A DNA stretch of 45,218 nucleotides from Cellulomonas cellasea (GTDB lineage: Bacteria; Actinomycetota; Actinomycetes; Actinomycetales; Cellulomonadaceae): NCBI RefSeq assembly GCF_006538745.1, contig NZ_BJLR01000039.1:1-45218 (forward strand). Reading direction: 5' to 3'. Positions within the stretch are counted from its first letter, which is position 1. Every line of letters begins with the position of its first letter. This document shows, one piece after another, positions 15,724 through 23,855 of this stretch. The position numbers and the translations under genes were made by a program. The notes under the pieces are model-generated. The model saw only the letters and a program-made list of their open reading frames with translations. It was not told where the DNA came from and searched no databases.

Positions 15724-17102
15724 AGCGGCTTCGGGGTGGTCATGCCGGGGGCTCCCTGGGGTGCGGTCGGGGCGGGCGGTGGTGGCGGAGGGGTGGTGCG
15801 GGCGGCTGTGCTGGTGGCGGCGGTGCCGGTGGGGGTGCCGGGGGCGCTGGCCCCGCCGACGGGCGGCAGGGGGATCTGCGCGCGGACCCGGAACCCGCCG
15901 CCGGGGCGCGGGCCGGCCGTGACCGAGCCGCCGAACATGGCCGCGCGCTCGCGCATCCCCAGCAGGCCCTGGCCGAGGCCGTCGGACTCGGCGGCGGCGC
16001 CGCGCCCGTCGTCGCCGACCTCGAGCACGAGCGACGCGTCGAGCCACTGCACGACGACGGTCACCGTCGGGTCGGGCCCCGCGTGCTTGAGGATGTTGGT
16101 GAGCGCCTCCTGGCAGATCCGGTAGGCCGTCAGCCCGGCGCCGGGCGGCAGGCGGCGCGCGGTGCCCATGCGTACGAGCGAGACGCGCAGGCCGCTCGCG
16201 CGCACCTGCTCGACGAGCGCCTCGAGGTCCTGCTCGGCGGGCTGCGGCGTGTACGGCGTGCCCCCCGCGCCGCCGGGCCCGGTCGAGATCCCGCTCAGGG
16301 CGGGCGCGGGCCCACCCGGCTGCGCGGGCTCGTCGGCGCGCAGCACCCCGAGCAGCCGGCGCATGTCGCCGAGCGCCGCGCGACCGGTCTCGGCGATCGT
16401 GCCGAGCGAGCGCGCCGCGGCGGCCGGGTCGGCCCCGGCGGCGTACCGGCCGCCGTCGGCCTGGGCGATGATCACGCTGAGCGAGTGGGCGACGATGTCG
16501 TGCATCTCGCGTGCGATGCGGGACCGCTCCGCCGCCGTCGCGATCTGGTGCTGCTGGTCGCGCTCGATCTCGAGGCGGCGCGCGCGGTCGACGAGCGCGT
16601 CCATCGCCTCGCGGCGGGACCGGCGCACGAGCCCGAACGCCCACACGGCCAGCGAGAGCGCCGAGCCGAACATCCACGCGAAGAGGACCGCGAACGGGTC
16701 GGACGTCCCGCCGAGGCTCAGGCCGAGCACGAGCGAGCCGACGACGGCGCCGACGACCGCGACCCGGTGGGCCCAGCGGGGTCCGTGCACCGTCACGGAG
16801 TACAGCGCGAGCGGGACGGCGACGTCGGCGGGCAGCAGCGGGCCGTAGCCCCCGGTGAGGTGGATGAGCGCGATCGTGTAGACGGTGACGACCGAGGCGA
16901 CCGGCTGGGCGCGGCGCCACGCGAGCGGCGCGACGAGCGCGAGGGCGATGACTGGGACGCCGGCGGTCTGGTAGCCGCCGAGGCCGGTCCCGAGCGCCCA
17001 GGTCAAGGGGACCGCGACGAGCGCGAGGAGCGCGGTGCCCGCGGCGTCGACGGCGAGCCGATGGGTGTCCTCCCACCGGATCGCTCGCTCCCACCAGCCC
17101 AC
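15720..17102 (-). CDS. Sensor histidine kinase (HisKA_3, NarL partner)
   Basis: A 460-residue membrane kinase. The N-terminal half holds several helices (about 15-150), giving a membrane-embedded sensor with little external domain. The phosphoacceptor motif RSRIAREMHDIVAHSLSVII is of the HisKA_3 type, followed by an insertion and a HATPase with ALTNILKHAG, DDGRG and GLLGMRERA. The C-terminal 45 residues are Ala/Thr/Pro-rich, including a Pro7 run, and probably disordered. I chose GTG at 17102 because a TACGCT -10 ends 6 nt upstream; an ATG 13 codons further out would lie upstream of that promoter. Confidence 0.88.
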   Translation of the reverse strand: MGWWERAIRWEDTHRLAVDAAGTALLALVAVPLTWALGTGLGGYQTAGVPVIALALVAPLAWRRAQPVASVVTVYTIALIHLTGGYGPLLPADVAVPLALYSVTVHGPRWAHRVAVVGAVVGSLVLGLSLGGTSDPFAVLFAWMFGSALSLAVWAFGLVRRSRREAMDALVDRARRLEIERDQQHQIATAAERSRIAREMHDIVAHSLSVIIAQADGGRYAAGADPAAAARSLGTIAETGRAALGDMRRLLGVLRADEPAQPGGPAPALSGISTGPGGAGGTPYTPQPAEQDLEALVEQVRASGLRVSLVRMGTARRLPPGAGLTAYRICQEALTNILKHAGPDPTVTVVVQWLDASLVLEVGDDGRGAAAESDGLGQGLLGMRERAAMFGGSVTAGPRPGGGFRVRAQIPLPPVGGASAPGTPTGTAATSTAARTTPPPPPPAPTAPQGAPGMTTPKPL

Positions 17103-17108
17103 CGGACG

Positions 17109-17114
17109 AGCGTA
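17109..17114 (-). promoter_or_regulatory. -10 box for leaderless kinase gene
   Basis: TACGCT on the minus strand followed by 6 nt and GTG (17102). It is the same hexamer and spacing as at the PdtaS-like kinase gene. Confidence 0.55.
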
Positions 17115-17295
17115 GGCACCGGGCACCGCGCCGTCGTGCACCCGGGGGTGGACGGCCCGTCGCCGCGCCGTCCGTCCGCGGGGGGACCGGGCCGCCTGCC
17201 GGGAGGGGACCGGCAGGCGGCCGTCGTGCTCACCGCGACGGCCGTGGGCCGCCGTCTCGTAGGCAACCAGGCCGTGCGCCGCAGGTCAAGAGGTA

Positions 17296-17312
17296 ACTTA
17301 GGCCACCTAAGT
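17296..17312. promoter_or_regulatory. Perfect inverted repeat between divergent two-component systems
   Basis: ACTTAGG-CCA-CCTAAGT is a perfect 7-bp dyad with a 3-bp centre in an AT-richer patch. It lies 44 bp upstream of the -10 box of the OmpR-type regulator and about 180 bp from the divergent kinase promoter. It is a likely operator. TTAGG/CCTAA half-sites recall DtxR-family sites, but the spacing is too short for the classical 19-bp box. Confidence 0.55.
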
Positions 17313-17355
17313 AAGTCGTCCGCGGAAGTCCTCCGGACATCGCACGGTCGTGACC

Positions 17356-17361
17356 TAGCAT
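17356..17361 (+). promoter_or_regulatory. -10 box for leaderless OmpR-type regulator
   Basis: TAGCAT, then 6 nt, then ATG (17368). No ribosome-binding sequence lies in the gap, so a leaderless transcript is expected. Confidence 0.6.
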
Positions 17362-17367
17362 GGGCGA

Positions 17368-18060
17368 ATGACTCACGTGCTGCTGGCGGAGGACGACCCT
17401 GCGATTGCCGAGCCTTTGGCCCGCGCTCTCGGGCGTGAGGGTTACGACGTCCACGTGCAAGGTACGGGTCAAGGGGCCATCGACGGCGCGGCAGCAGCCG
17501 ACCTCGTGGTGCTCGACCTCGGCCTGCCCGACATGGACGGTCTCGACGTCGCGCGCGCGATCCGGAACCTGGGGCTCACGACCCCCGTCCTCGTCCTCAC
17601 GGCGCGCGCCGACGAGGTCGACCTCGTCGTCGGGCTCGACGCGGGCGCCGACGACTACGTGACCAAGCCGTTCCGGCTCGCCGAGCTGCTCGCGCGCGTG
17701 CGGGCGCTGCTCCGCCGCACGGTCGGGGACCCCGCGGACGAGGACGAGCTGCACGCGCAGAACGTCCGGGTCGACGTCGCCGCCCACCGCGCCTTCCAGG
17801 GCGAGCGCGAGCTGCACCTCACCGCGAAGGAGTTCGACCTGCTGCGCGTGCTCGTCGCCGCCGCGGGCACCGTGGTCGCGCGCGAGACGCTCATGCGCGA
17901 GGTCTGGGGCTCCGACCCGTCGGGCTCGACCAAGACCCTCGACATGCACGTGTCGTGGCTGCGCCGCAAGCTCGGCGACGACGCGAACTCCCCCCGGTAC
18001 ATCACGACCGTGCGCGGCATGGGCTTCCGGTTCGAGACCGGCGAGGCAGATCGGGGCTAG
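17368..18060 (+). CDS. OmpR/PhoB-family response regulator
   Basis: A 230-residue regulator. The receiver has LLAEDD, phospho-acceptor Asp50 in VVLDLGLPDMDG and Lys in DDYVTKPF. A winged-helix domain (about 125-225) includes HLTAKEFDLLRVL and the TLDMHVSWLRRKLGDD recognition region. It is followed by its kinase after a 2-nt gap. Its target genes cannot be read from the sequence; the palindrome in its own upstream region may be part of its control. Confidence 0.93.
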   Translation: MTHVLLAEDDPAIAEPLARALGREGYDVHVQGTGQGAIDGAAAADLVVLDLGLPDMDGLDVARAIRNLGLTTPVLVLTARADEVDLVVGLDAGADDYVTKPFRLAELLARVRALLRRTVGDPADEDELHAQNVRVDVAAHRAFQGERELHLTAKEFDLLRVLVAAAGTVVARETLMREVWGSDPSGSTKTLDMHVSWLRRKLGDDANSPRYITTVRGMGFRFETGEADRG

Positions 18061-18062
18061 GC

Positions 18063-19388
18063 GTGCGTCGTCGCGTCCTCCAAGCGACCATCGCCGCGGT
18101 CACGGTCGCGGTCGTCCTGCTCGGGTTCCCGCTCGCGTTCCTCGGTGCGCAGCTCGTCGGCGAGACCCAGCTCCAGGCCATCCAGAAGCGCGCGGACGAG
18201 CTCGCCGACAAGGCCGACTTCCGCATCGACGAGAGCATCCCGTTCAGCGAGCGCATGCTCGAGCGCCACATCGGTGGCGACGGCGAGCTGCCGGCGTTCG
18301 TGCTGGTCACGGCCCCCGACGGCACGCGGTACCAGGCCGGCGAGTTCATCGAGGGACGCACGCTGTCCAAGCACGTGCTCAGCGACACGGGCGTCCAGGT
18401 CTCGATCTACGTCTCCTGGTGGGACGTGTTCTGGCAGACGATGCGCGTCATCGGGCTCGTCGTCGCGGCCGCCGTCGTGGCGTTCGCCGCCGGCATCGCG
18501 ATGGCCATCTGGCAGGCCAACCGGCTCGCCGCGCCGCTCGTCTACCTCGCCGCGTCCGCCGAGCAGCTCGGCTCGGGTCAGGTGCGCCCCGAGCTCGAGC
18601 CCTCCGGCGTCGAGGAGATCGACCTCGTCGCCGCGGAGCTCGCGCGCAGCGCGGACCGCATGGCCGGACGGCTCGCCGCCGAGCGCCAGTTCGCCGCCGA
18701 CGCCTCCCACCAGCTCCGCACGCCCCTGACCGCGCTGTCGATGCGCCTCGAGGAGATCACGCTCGCGACCGAGGAGGAGGCCGTCCGCGAGGAGGCCCGG
18801 ATCTCCCTCGAGCAGGTCGAGCGCCTCGTGACCGTCGTCGACGACCTGCTCACACGCTCCCGGCGTGCGCAGGGCGGCACGACCGAGGCCGTCCGGCTGC
18901 TCGACGTCGTGCACCAGCAGGAGGAGGAGTGGGCGCCCGCGTTCACCGCGGCCAAGCGCCGGCTCGTCGTCGAGGTCGGTCCCGACGTCCGGGTGCTCGC
19001 GACCCCCGGTGCGCTCGCCCAGGTCGTCGCGACGCTCATCGAGAACTCCCTCAAGCACGGGGACGGGACGACGACGGTGCGCTCGCGCAGCAGCGGCGGT
19101 CCGTCCGGCGCGGTCGTCGTCGAGGTCGCCGACGAGGGGGAGGGCGTGCCCGACGAGCTGGCGCCGCGGATCTTCGAGCGTGAGGTCACCTCGGGCAAGG
19201 GGACGGGACTCGGCCTCGCGCTGGCGCGGGACCTCGCGTCGGCCGACGGCGGCTGGCTCGAGCTCGCGCAGCGGCGGCCCGCGGTGTTCGCGCTGTTCCT
19301 GTCGGGGGTGCCGGCGCAGCTCGCGCCCGACGTCGTGATGCCGCGCGGCTCGGTGATCTCGCCGCGGACCGACCGCCGCTGGCGGTAG
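18063..19388 (+). CDS. Membrane sensor histidine kinase, HAMP type
   Basis: A 441-residue kinase. A first helix (about 7-30) begins the protein, followed by an extracellular loop of about 90 residues, a second helix (about 120-150) and HAMP-like linker (about 150-205). The phosphoacceptor box FAADASHQLRTPLTALSMRL has His near residue 217. The HATPase has N-box LIENSLKHG, DEGEGVP and GTGLGLALARDLA. The GTG at 18063 lies 2 nt after the regulator's stop codon. The external loop is Glu/Asp/Arg-rich with no named sensor fold. Confidence 0.92.
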   Translation: MRRRVLQATIAAVTVAVVLLGFPLAFLGAQLVGETQLQAIQKRADELADKADFRIDESIPFSERMLERHIGGDGELPAFVLVTAPDGTRYQAGEFIEGRTLSKHVLSDTGVQVSIYVSWWDVFWQTMRVIGLVVAAAVVAFAAGIAMAIWQANRLAAPLVYLAASAEQLGSGQVRPELEPSGVEEIDLVAAELARSADRMAGRLAAERQFAADASHQLRTPLTALSMRLEEITLATEEEAVREEARISLEQVERLVTVVDDLLTRSRRAQGGTTEAVRLLDVVHQQEEEWAPAFTAAKRRLVVEVGPDVRVLATPGALAQVVATLIENSLKHGDGTTTVRSRSSGGPSGAVVVEVADEGEGVPDELAPRIFEREVTSGKGTGLGLALARDLASADGGWLELAQRRPAVFALFLSGVPAQLAPDVVMPRGSVISPRTDRRWR

Positions 19389-19395
19389 GGGGGCG

Positions 19396-19415
19396 GCCGC
19401 GCTCGTCGGCGCGGC
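19396..19415 (+). terminator. Hairpin after the OmpR-type kinase gene
   Basis: GCCGCGC-TCGTCG-GCGCGGC forms a perfect 7-bp stem 8 nt after the stop codon. The next gene converges, so this is a reasonable terminator. The following DNA is low-complexity GGCTCGG-rich. Confidence 0.5.
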
Positions 19416-19494
19416 GTCGGTCGGCTCGGGGCGGCTCGGGCGCGGTCGGCCCGCGTTGGGTGGGCCGGTGCGGGTCGGCTCGGTGCCGGTCGGG

Positions 19495-20136
19495 TCAGGC
19501 CCGGTCGAGCGAGGGCACGGCGGGCTCGTCGAGCGCCGGCTGGCCGTGGACCGTCGCGTCCGACGCGGCCTCGTCCGGGAAGGTCCCGTCCGGTCCGGGC
19601 GTCGCGGCGAGCAGGGGCTCGTCGGTCGCGGTGACGTCCTCGAGCACGACGGGCGGCGCGACGGTCGGGACGACGTCGCCCGAGGCGGACGTGAAGACGA
19701 GCGTCTTGTAGCCGATGTACCGCACGACCGTGCCGAGCCCGATGCCGATGACGTTCGCGACGTTGTCGGCGAGGGGAGTCGTGAAGCCCAGGACGTAGTG
19801 CGAGAGCGCGAGCGTCCCCACGCCGAGCACGACGCCGGCGGCGTTGACGAGCGCGTAGGCCGTGAACTCACGTCCGCGCCGGGCGGTGCGGTGCTCGGCG
19901 AACGTCCAGTGCCGGTTCCCGAGCCACGAGACGACGGTCGCGGCGGCGATCGACAGCACGCGCGCCGTGATGGGCTTCTCGACGAGCAGCTCGCCCGGCC
20001 CGAACCGCAGCAGGTTGAACAGGCCGAGGTCCACGACGAACGCGACGCCCCCGACCGAGAGGAAGCGCGCGAGCTCGAGCACGCGGACCCGCAGGGCGAG
20101 CAGCCGCACCGGTCCTGCTCCAGGCGTAGACGTCAC
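19495..20136 (-). CDS. GtrA-family membrane protein
   Basis: A 213-residue protein with a GtrA domain of four helices (about 20-145), including ELARFLSVGGVAFVVDLGLF and the motif WLGNRHWTF. GtrA proteins are thought to move or position lipid-linked sugars across the membrane for cell-surface glycosylation. The last 65 residues are an unusual acidic, Pro/Ala/Thr-rich tail with no counterpart in typical members of about 130-150 residues. The GTG start is supported by a TACGAT -10 box 6 nt upstream. It is close to LCP and glycosyltransferase genes, fitting a role in wall glycan assembly. Confidence 0.88.
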   Translation of the reverse strand: MTSTPGAGPVRLLALRVRVLELARFLSVGGVAFVVDLGLFNLLRFGPGELLVEKPITARVLSIAAATVVSWLGNRHWTFAEHRTARRGREFTAYALVNAAGVVLGVGTLALSHYVLGFTTPLADNVANVIGIGLGTVVRYIGYKTLVFTSASGDVVPTVAPPVVLEDVTATDEPLLAATPGPDGTFPDEAASDATVHGQPALDEPAVPSLDRA

Positions 20137-20142
20137 CGGGGG

Positions 20143-20148
20143 ATCGTA
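20143..20148 (-). promoter_or_regulatory. -10 box for leaderless GtrA-family gene
   Basis: TACGAT on the minus strand, 6 nt before GTG (20136). It decides the start and excludes longer N-terminal extensions. Confidence 0.55.
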
Positions 20149-20268
20149 CTCCGGGGCCCCCGGCGGTCGGAGAGGCCGAGATCGGGTGAAATCGGGCGCC
20201 CGGGCCGGTTCCGACCCGGGCGCGGGCGTGGATGCGGACGGTGCGGCGGTCCCGGCGCGGGGCTCGAC

Positions 20269-20274
20269 TAGGCT
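20269..20274 (+). promoter_or_regulatory. -10 box for purK
   Basis: TAGGCT followed by 8 nt and GTG (20283). No Shine-Dalgarno lies between, so purK is probably leaderless or nearly so. Confidence 0.5.
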
Positions 20275-20282
20275 CGTCGCCC

Positions 20283-21488
20283 GTGACAGCACCCGTCGTG
20301 GCCGTGGTCGGTGGAGGCCAGCTCGCCCGCATGATGACGCCCGCCGCGACCGCCCTCGGGCTGCACCTGCGCGTGCTCGTCGAGGACCCGACGTCGTCGG
20401 CGGCCCAGGTCGTGGTCGACGCGCCGGTCGGGGCCGCGCGCGACGAGGAGGCCGTCGAGGCGCTCGTGGCCGGCCGGCCCGGTGCCGTGGCACCGGCGCA
20501 CGCCGCCCCTGCCGACGTGCTGACGTTCGAGCACGAGCACGTCCCCTCGGCGCTCCTCGAGCGGCTCGTCGCGACCGGCCTGCCCGTGCACCCGACGCCG
20601 GGCGCGCTCGTGCATGCCCAGGACAAGCACGTGATGCGCCGGCGCCTGACCGAGCTGGGCGTGCCCTGCCCGCGCTGGGCCGCGGTGGCCGACGCCGCGG
20701 AGCTCGAGGCGTTCCTCGGCTCCACGGGCGGCGAGGCGGTCGTCAAGACGGTGCGCGGCGGGTACGACGGCAAGGGCGTGCGCGTCGTCCGGTCGGCACG
20801 CGACGTGGACGACTGGTTCGACGCCGCCGCGCGCGGCGAGGGCGCCGAGCTCCTCGCGGAGGAGAAGGTGCCGTTCACCCGCGAGCTCGCGGTGCTCGTG
20901 GCCCGCACGCCGTCGGGCGAGGTCCGGACCTGGCCCGTCGTGGAGTCGGTGCAGGTGGACGGCGTGTGCTCCGAGGTCGTCGCGCCCGCGCCGGACCTCG
21001 ACCCCCGCACCGCCGAGGAGGCACGGCGCACCGCGGTGGCGGTCGCGGAGGGGCTCGCCGTCACGGGCGTGCTCGCGGTCGAGCTGTTCGAGGTCTCCGG
21101 GGAGGAGCCGGGCGCGGCGCCGCGCGTGCTCGTCAACGAGCTCGCGATGCGCCCGCACAACTCGGGGCACTGGACGATCGACGGCTCCGTCACGAGCCAG
21201 TTCGAGCAGCACCTGCGCGCGGTCCTCGATCTCCCGCTCGGGGACACCGCACCGCGCGCACCGTGGACCGTCATGGTCAACGTCCTCGGCAGCGCCCGGG
21301 ACGAGCTCACCGACGGCCTCGCCGCCGTCGCACGGACCGACCCGCACGCCAAGGTGCACCTGTACGGCAAGGGTGTGCGCCCGGGCCGCAAGCTCGGCCA
21401 CGTCAACGTCTCGGGAGCCGATCTCGACGACGTGCGCCGCCGGGCCCGTGCGGCCGCGGGCCTGCTGCGCGGCGAGGAACCCGCCTGA
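20283..21488 (+). CDS. purK: N5-carboxyaminoimidazole ribonucleotide synthase
   Basis: A 401-residue ATP-grasp enzyme that converts AIR, ATP and bicarbonate to N5-CAIR in purine synthesis. It opens with [12 protein letters not shown], the PurK nucleotide-binding start, has [14 protein letters not shown] in the ATP-grasp lysine region and the catalytic-loop stretch [17 protein letters not shown] that is diagnostic for PurK. The GTG start is set by the -10 box 8 nt upstream. purE follows after 127 nt on the same strand. Confidence 0.97.
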   Translation: MTAPVVAVVGGGQLARMMTPAATALGLHLRVLVEDPTSSAAQVVVDAPVGAARDEEAVEALVAGRPGAVAPAHAAPADVLTFEHEHVPSALLERLVATGLPVHPTPGALVHAQDKHVMRRRLTELGVPCPRWAAVADAAELEAFLGSTGGEAVVKTVRGGYDGKGVRVVRSARDVDDWFDAAARGEGAELLAEEKVPFTRELAVLVARTPSGEVRTWPVVESVQVDGVCSEVVAPAPDLDPRTAEEARRTAVAVAEGLAVTGVLAVELFEVSGEEPGAAPRVLVNELAMRPHNSGHWTIDGSVTSQFEQHLRAVLDLPLGDTAPRAPWTVMVNVLGSARDELTDGLAAVARTDPHAKVHLYGKGVRPGRKLGHVNVSGADLDDVRRRARAAAGLLRGEEPA

Positions 21489-21615
21489 CGGCCTCCGCGC
21501 CGTCGCCGGGAGACGCCGGAGGGCGACCTGTCGGGCGGCGTGCCCGCGCGGACGCCCCGGCCGCACGACCCCCACCGCACGACCCGCACGACACCTGAGC
21601 GAACAGGAGACGGAC

Positions 21616-22161
<546 letters not shown>

Positions 22162-22247
22162 CGCCGGAGCGCGCGGGATCCCGGGCTCGGACGCCGCGGG
22201 CTCCACGGTCCACGTCTCGCGACACGGGGAGCGGCCGGCCTGCGAGG

Positions 22248-22279
22248 CCTGAGCCGCCGACGACGGTCGGCAGCTCAGG
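22248..22279. terminator. Hairpin between purE and the LCP operon
   Basis: CCTGAGCCGCCGAC (22248-22261) pairs with 22266-22279 in a 14-bp stem with one mismatch and a GACG loop. It overlaps the last codons and stop of the convergent LCP gene and lies 86 nt after purE, so it probably ends both transcripts. Confidence 0.65.
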
Positions 22280-23846
22280 GGGTGGGCATGCCGCCGACCG
22301 GTCCGGCCGGCTGCGCACCGTCGCGGATCGCCGCGAAGAACCCCGGTGCCAGGTCGGGGTCGAGCCGCACGGCCGACCCCACGCCGCCGGGCCGGTAGTC
22401 GACGTCCGAGATCGGCGGGGTCCCCGTGATGCCGTCGGGCCCGTTCGCCGCACGGAACGTCAGCGCCATGCGGCCGAGGTCGAGCATGCCCGTCCCCTCG
22501 CTGACCGTGAGCGCGCCGGTCCCGGACCGCAGGAGCGCGACCTGCTTGCCCGGCTGCATCAGCAGGCCCGGGTCCTGGACGCGGTTCGAGATGGACGCGA
22601 CGAGCTGCTGCTGACGCTCGGCGCGGCCGATGTCCCCGTCGGGGTCCGCCTTGCGCATCCGGGCGAAGGCGAGCGCGTCGAACCCGGTCACGTCGCGGCA
22701 CCCGGGGGTCCAGACCATCCCGCTGTCCTTGTCGTCGACCGTCAGGTCGGAGCACAGGTTCACTCCGCCGACGGCGTCGACGATCTGCTCGAAGCCCGCG
22801 AAGCCGACCTCGACGTAGTGGTCGACCGTCATGCCCGTGAGGCCCTCGACGGTCTGCACGAGCAGCGGTGCCCCGCCCGCCGAGTAGGCCGCGTTGAGCT
22901 TGCCGGGGCCCTGCCCGGGGATGTCGACGTAGGTGTCGCGCGGCAGGCTCAGCAGCGCCGCCGGACCCGAGGTCGGCTGGTGCAGCAGCATCATCGTGTC
23001 GGACCGCTGCCCGGTGGTCTCGGGGTCCTCGATCGCCCCGTCGGCGCGCGAGTCGGAGCCCGTGAGCAGGTATGTGGTGCCGTCCGTCCCCGCCGCGCCC
23101 GAGAGCGCCTCGACGTGCGTCAGGCGTCCGTCGGCCCAGATCAGCAGCCCGATCGGCCAGGCGACGACCGCGACGAGCACGAGCACGAGGCCGACGGCGA
23201 CGAGCCGGCGACGCGAGAGGCGTGGGGCCGCAGGGGAGCCGTCGGTGGCCACGGGAGCCGGGCGGGCAGGGGTCCGGGCGGTGCCGGGGCGTGCGGCAGC
23301 GGACGGTGCGCCGGCGGGCGGCCGGGAGGCCGGTGGGCGTCCACCCGGGGTGCGTGCGGGCCGGGCAGGCGCCGCGTCGGCGGGCGTCGCGCGACCGGCG
23401 ACCATGACCGGCTGGTCGTCCGCCGGGCGGCGTCCGGCGGTCGGTGTGGCCGGGCGGACGGCGGGCGGCCGCCCGGACGCGGGCCCGCGGTCGTCGCGCG
23501 GGGCCGGCGTGCGCACGGGCGTGGGCCGGGCGTCGTCACGTGCCCCTGGTCGTCCGCCGGCCTGCCGGGTGCCGTCGCTCGGGGTCGGTGTCGCGGGCCG
23601 CGCCGTGCGCGGGGGCGCGGGCCTCGACGGCCGGCCGGGCGTGCGCGTCCCGCCGCCGACCGCGACCGCGTCCGCGGCGCTCGGGGGGCGTCCGGACCCG
23701 GTGCCGGGCGCGAAGCTCGGGGGCGTCGCAGCGCCCGGGCCGTTGCGCTGGGGCACCCGGCTGGGTGCTCCGGGGGTCAGCGGACGGGCGGAGCCGCCCG
23801 TGCGGGCGCGCGACCCGCGGGCGCCGGGGTTCTCATCGGGCGTCAT
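22275..23846 (-). CDS. LytR-CpsA-Psr (LCP) family glycan ligase, long N-terminus
   Basis: A 523-residue LCP protein. Residues 1-200 are a disordered cytoplasmic tail rich in Pro, Ala, Arg and Gly. A helix near 210-235 (VAVGLVLVLVAVVAWPIGLL) is followed by the extracellular LCP catalytic domain with TYLLTGSDSRADG, SDTMMLLH, LLSLPRDTYVDIPG, LNAAYSAGG and FARMRKADPDGDIGRAERQQ. LCP enzymes transfer lipid-linked glycans or teichoic acids onto peptidoglycan, and the Asp and Arg residues in these motifs are those used for pyrophosphate binding. It follows a second LCP gene after 9 nt and is probably in one operon with it. Such tails are common phosphorylation sites in actinobacterial LCP proteins. 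Confidence 0.93.
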   Translation of the reverse strand: MTPDENPGARGSRARTGGSARPLTPGAPSRVPQRNGPGAATPPSFAPGTGSGRPPSAADAVAVGGGTRTPGRPSRPAPPRTARPATPTPSDGTRQAGGRPGARDDARPTPVRTPAPRDDRGPASGRPPAVRPATPTAGRRPADDQPVMVAGRATPADAAPARPARTPGGRPPASRPPAGAPSAAARPGTARTPARPAPVATDGSPAAPRLSRRRLVAVGLVLVLVAVVAWPIGLLIWADGRLTHVEALSGAAGTDGTTYLLTGSDSRADGAIEDPETTGQRSDTMMLLHQPTSGPAALLSLPRDTYVDIPGQGPGKLNAAYSAGGAPLLVQTVEGLTGMTVDHYVEVGFAGFEQIVDAVGGVNLCSDLTVDDKDSGMVWTPGCRDVTGFDALAFARMRKADPDGDIGRAERQQQLVASISNRVQDPGLLMQPGKQVALLRSGTGALTVSEGTGMLDLGRMALTFRAANGPDGITGTPPISDVDYRPGGVGSAVRLDPDLAPGFFAAIRDGAQPAGPVGGMPTP

Positions 23847-23855
23847 GGCACCTGC

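Noticed and set aside
17296-17312. DtxR/IdeR iron box
   Set aside because: The TTAGG and CCTAA half-sites are 13 bp end to end, against 19 bp in the known consensus, and no iron gene is adjacent. Kept only as an unnamed operator.
19416-19494. GGCTCGG-rich stretch as a structured RNA or repeat element
   Set aside because: The repeats are irregular and short; base composition alone explains them.
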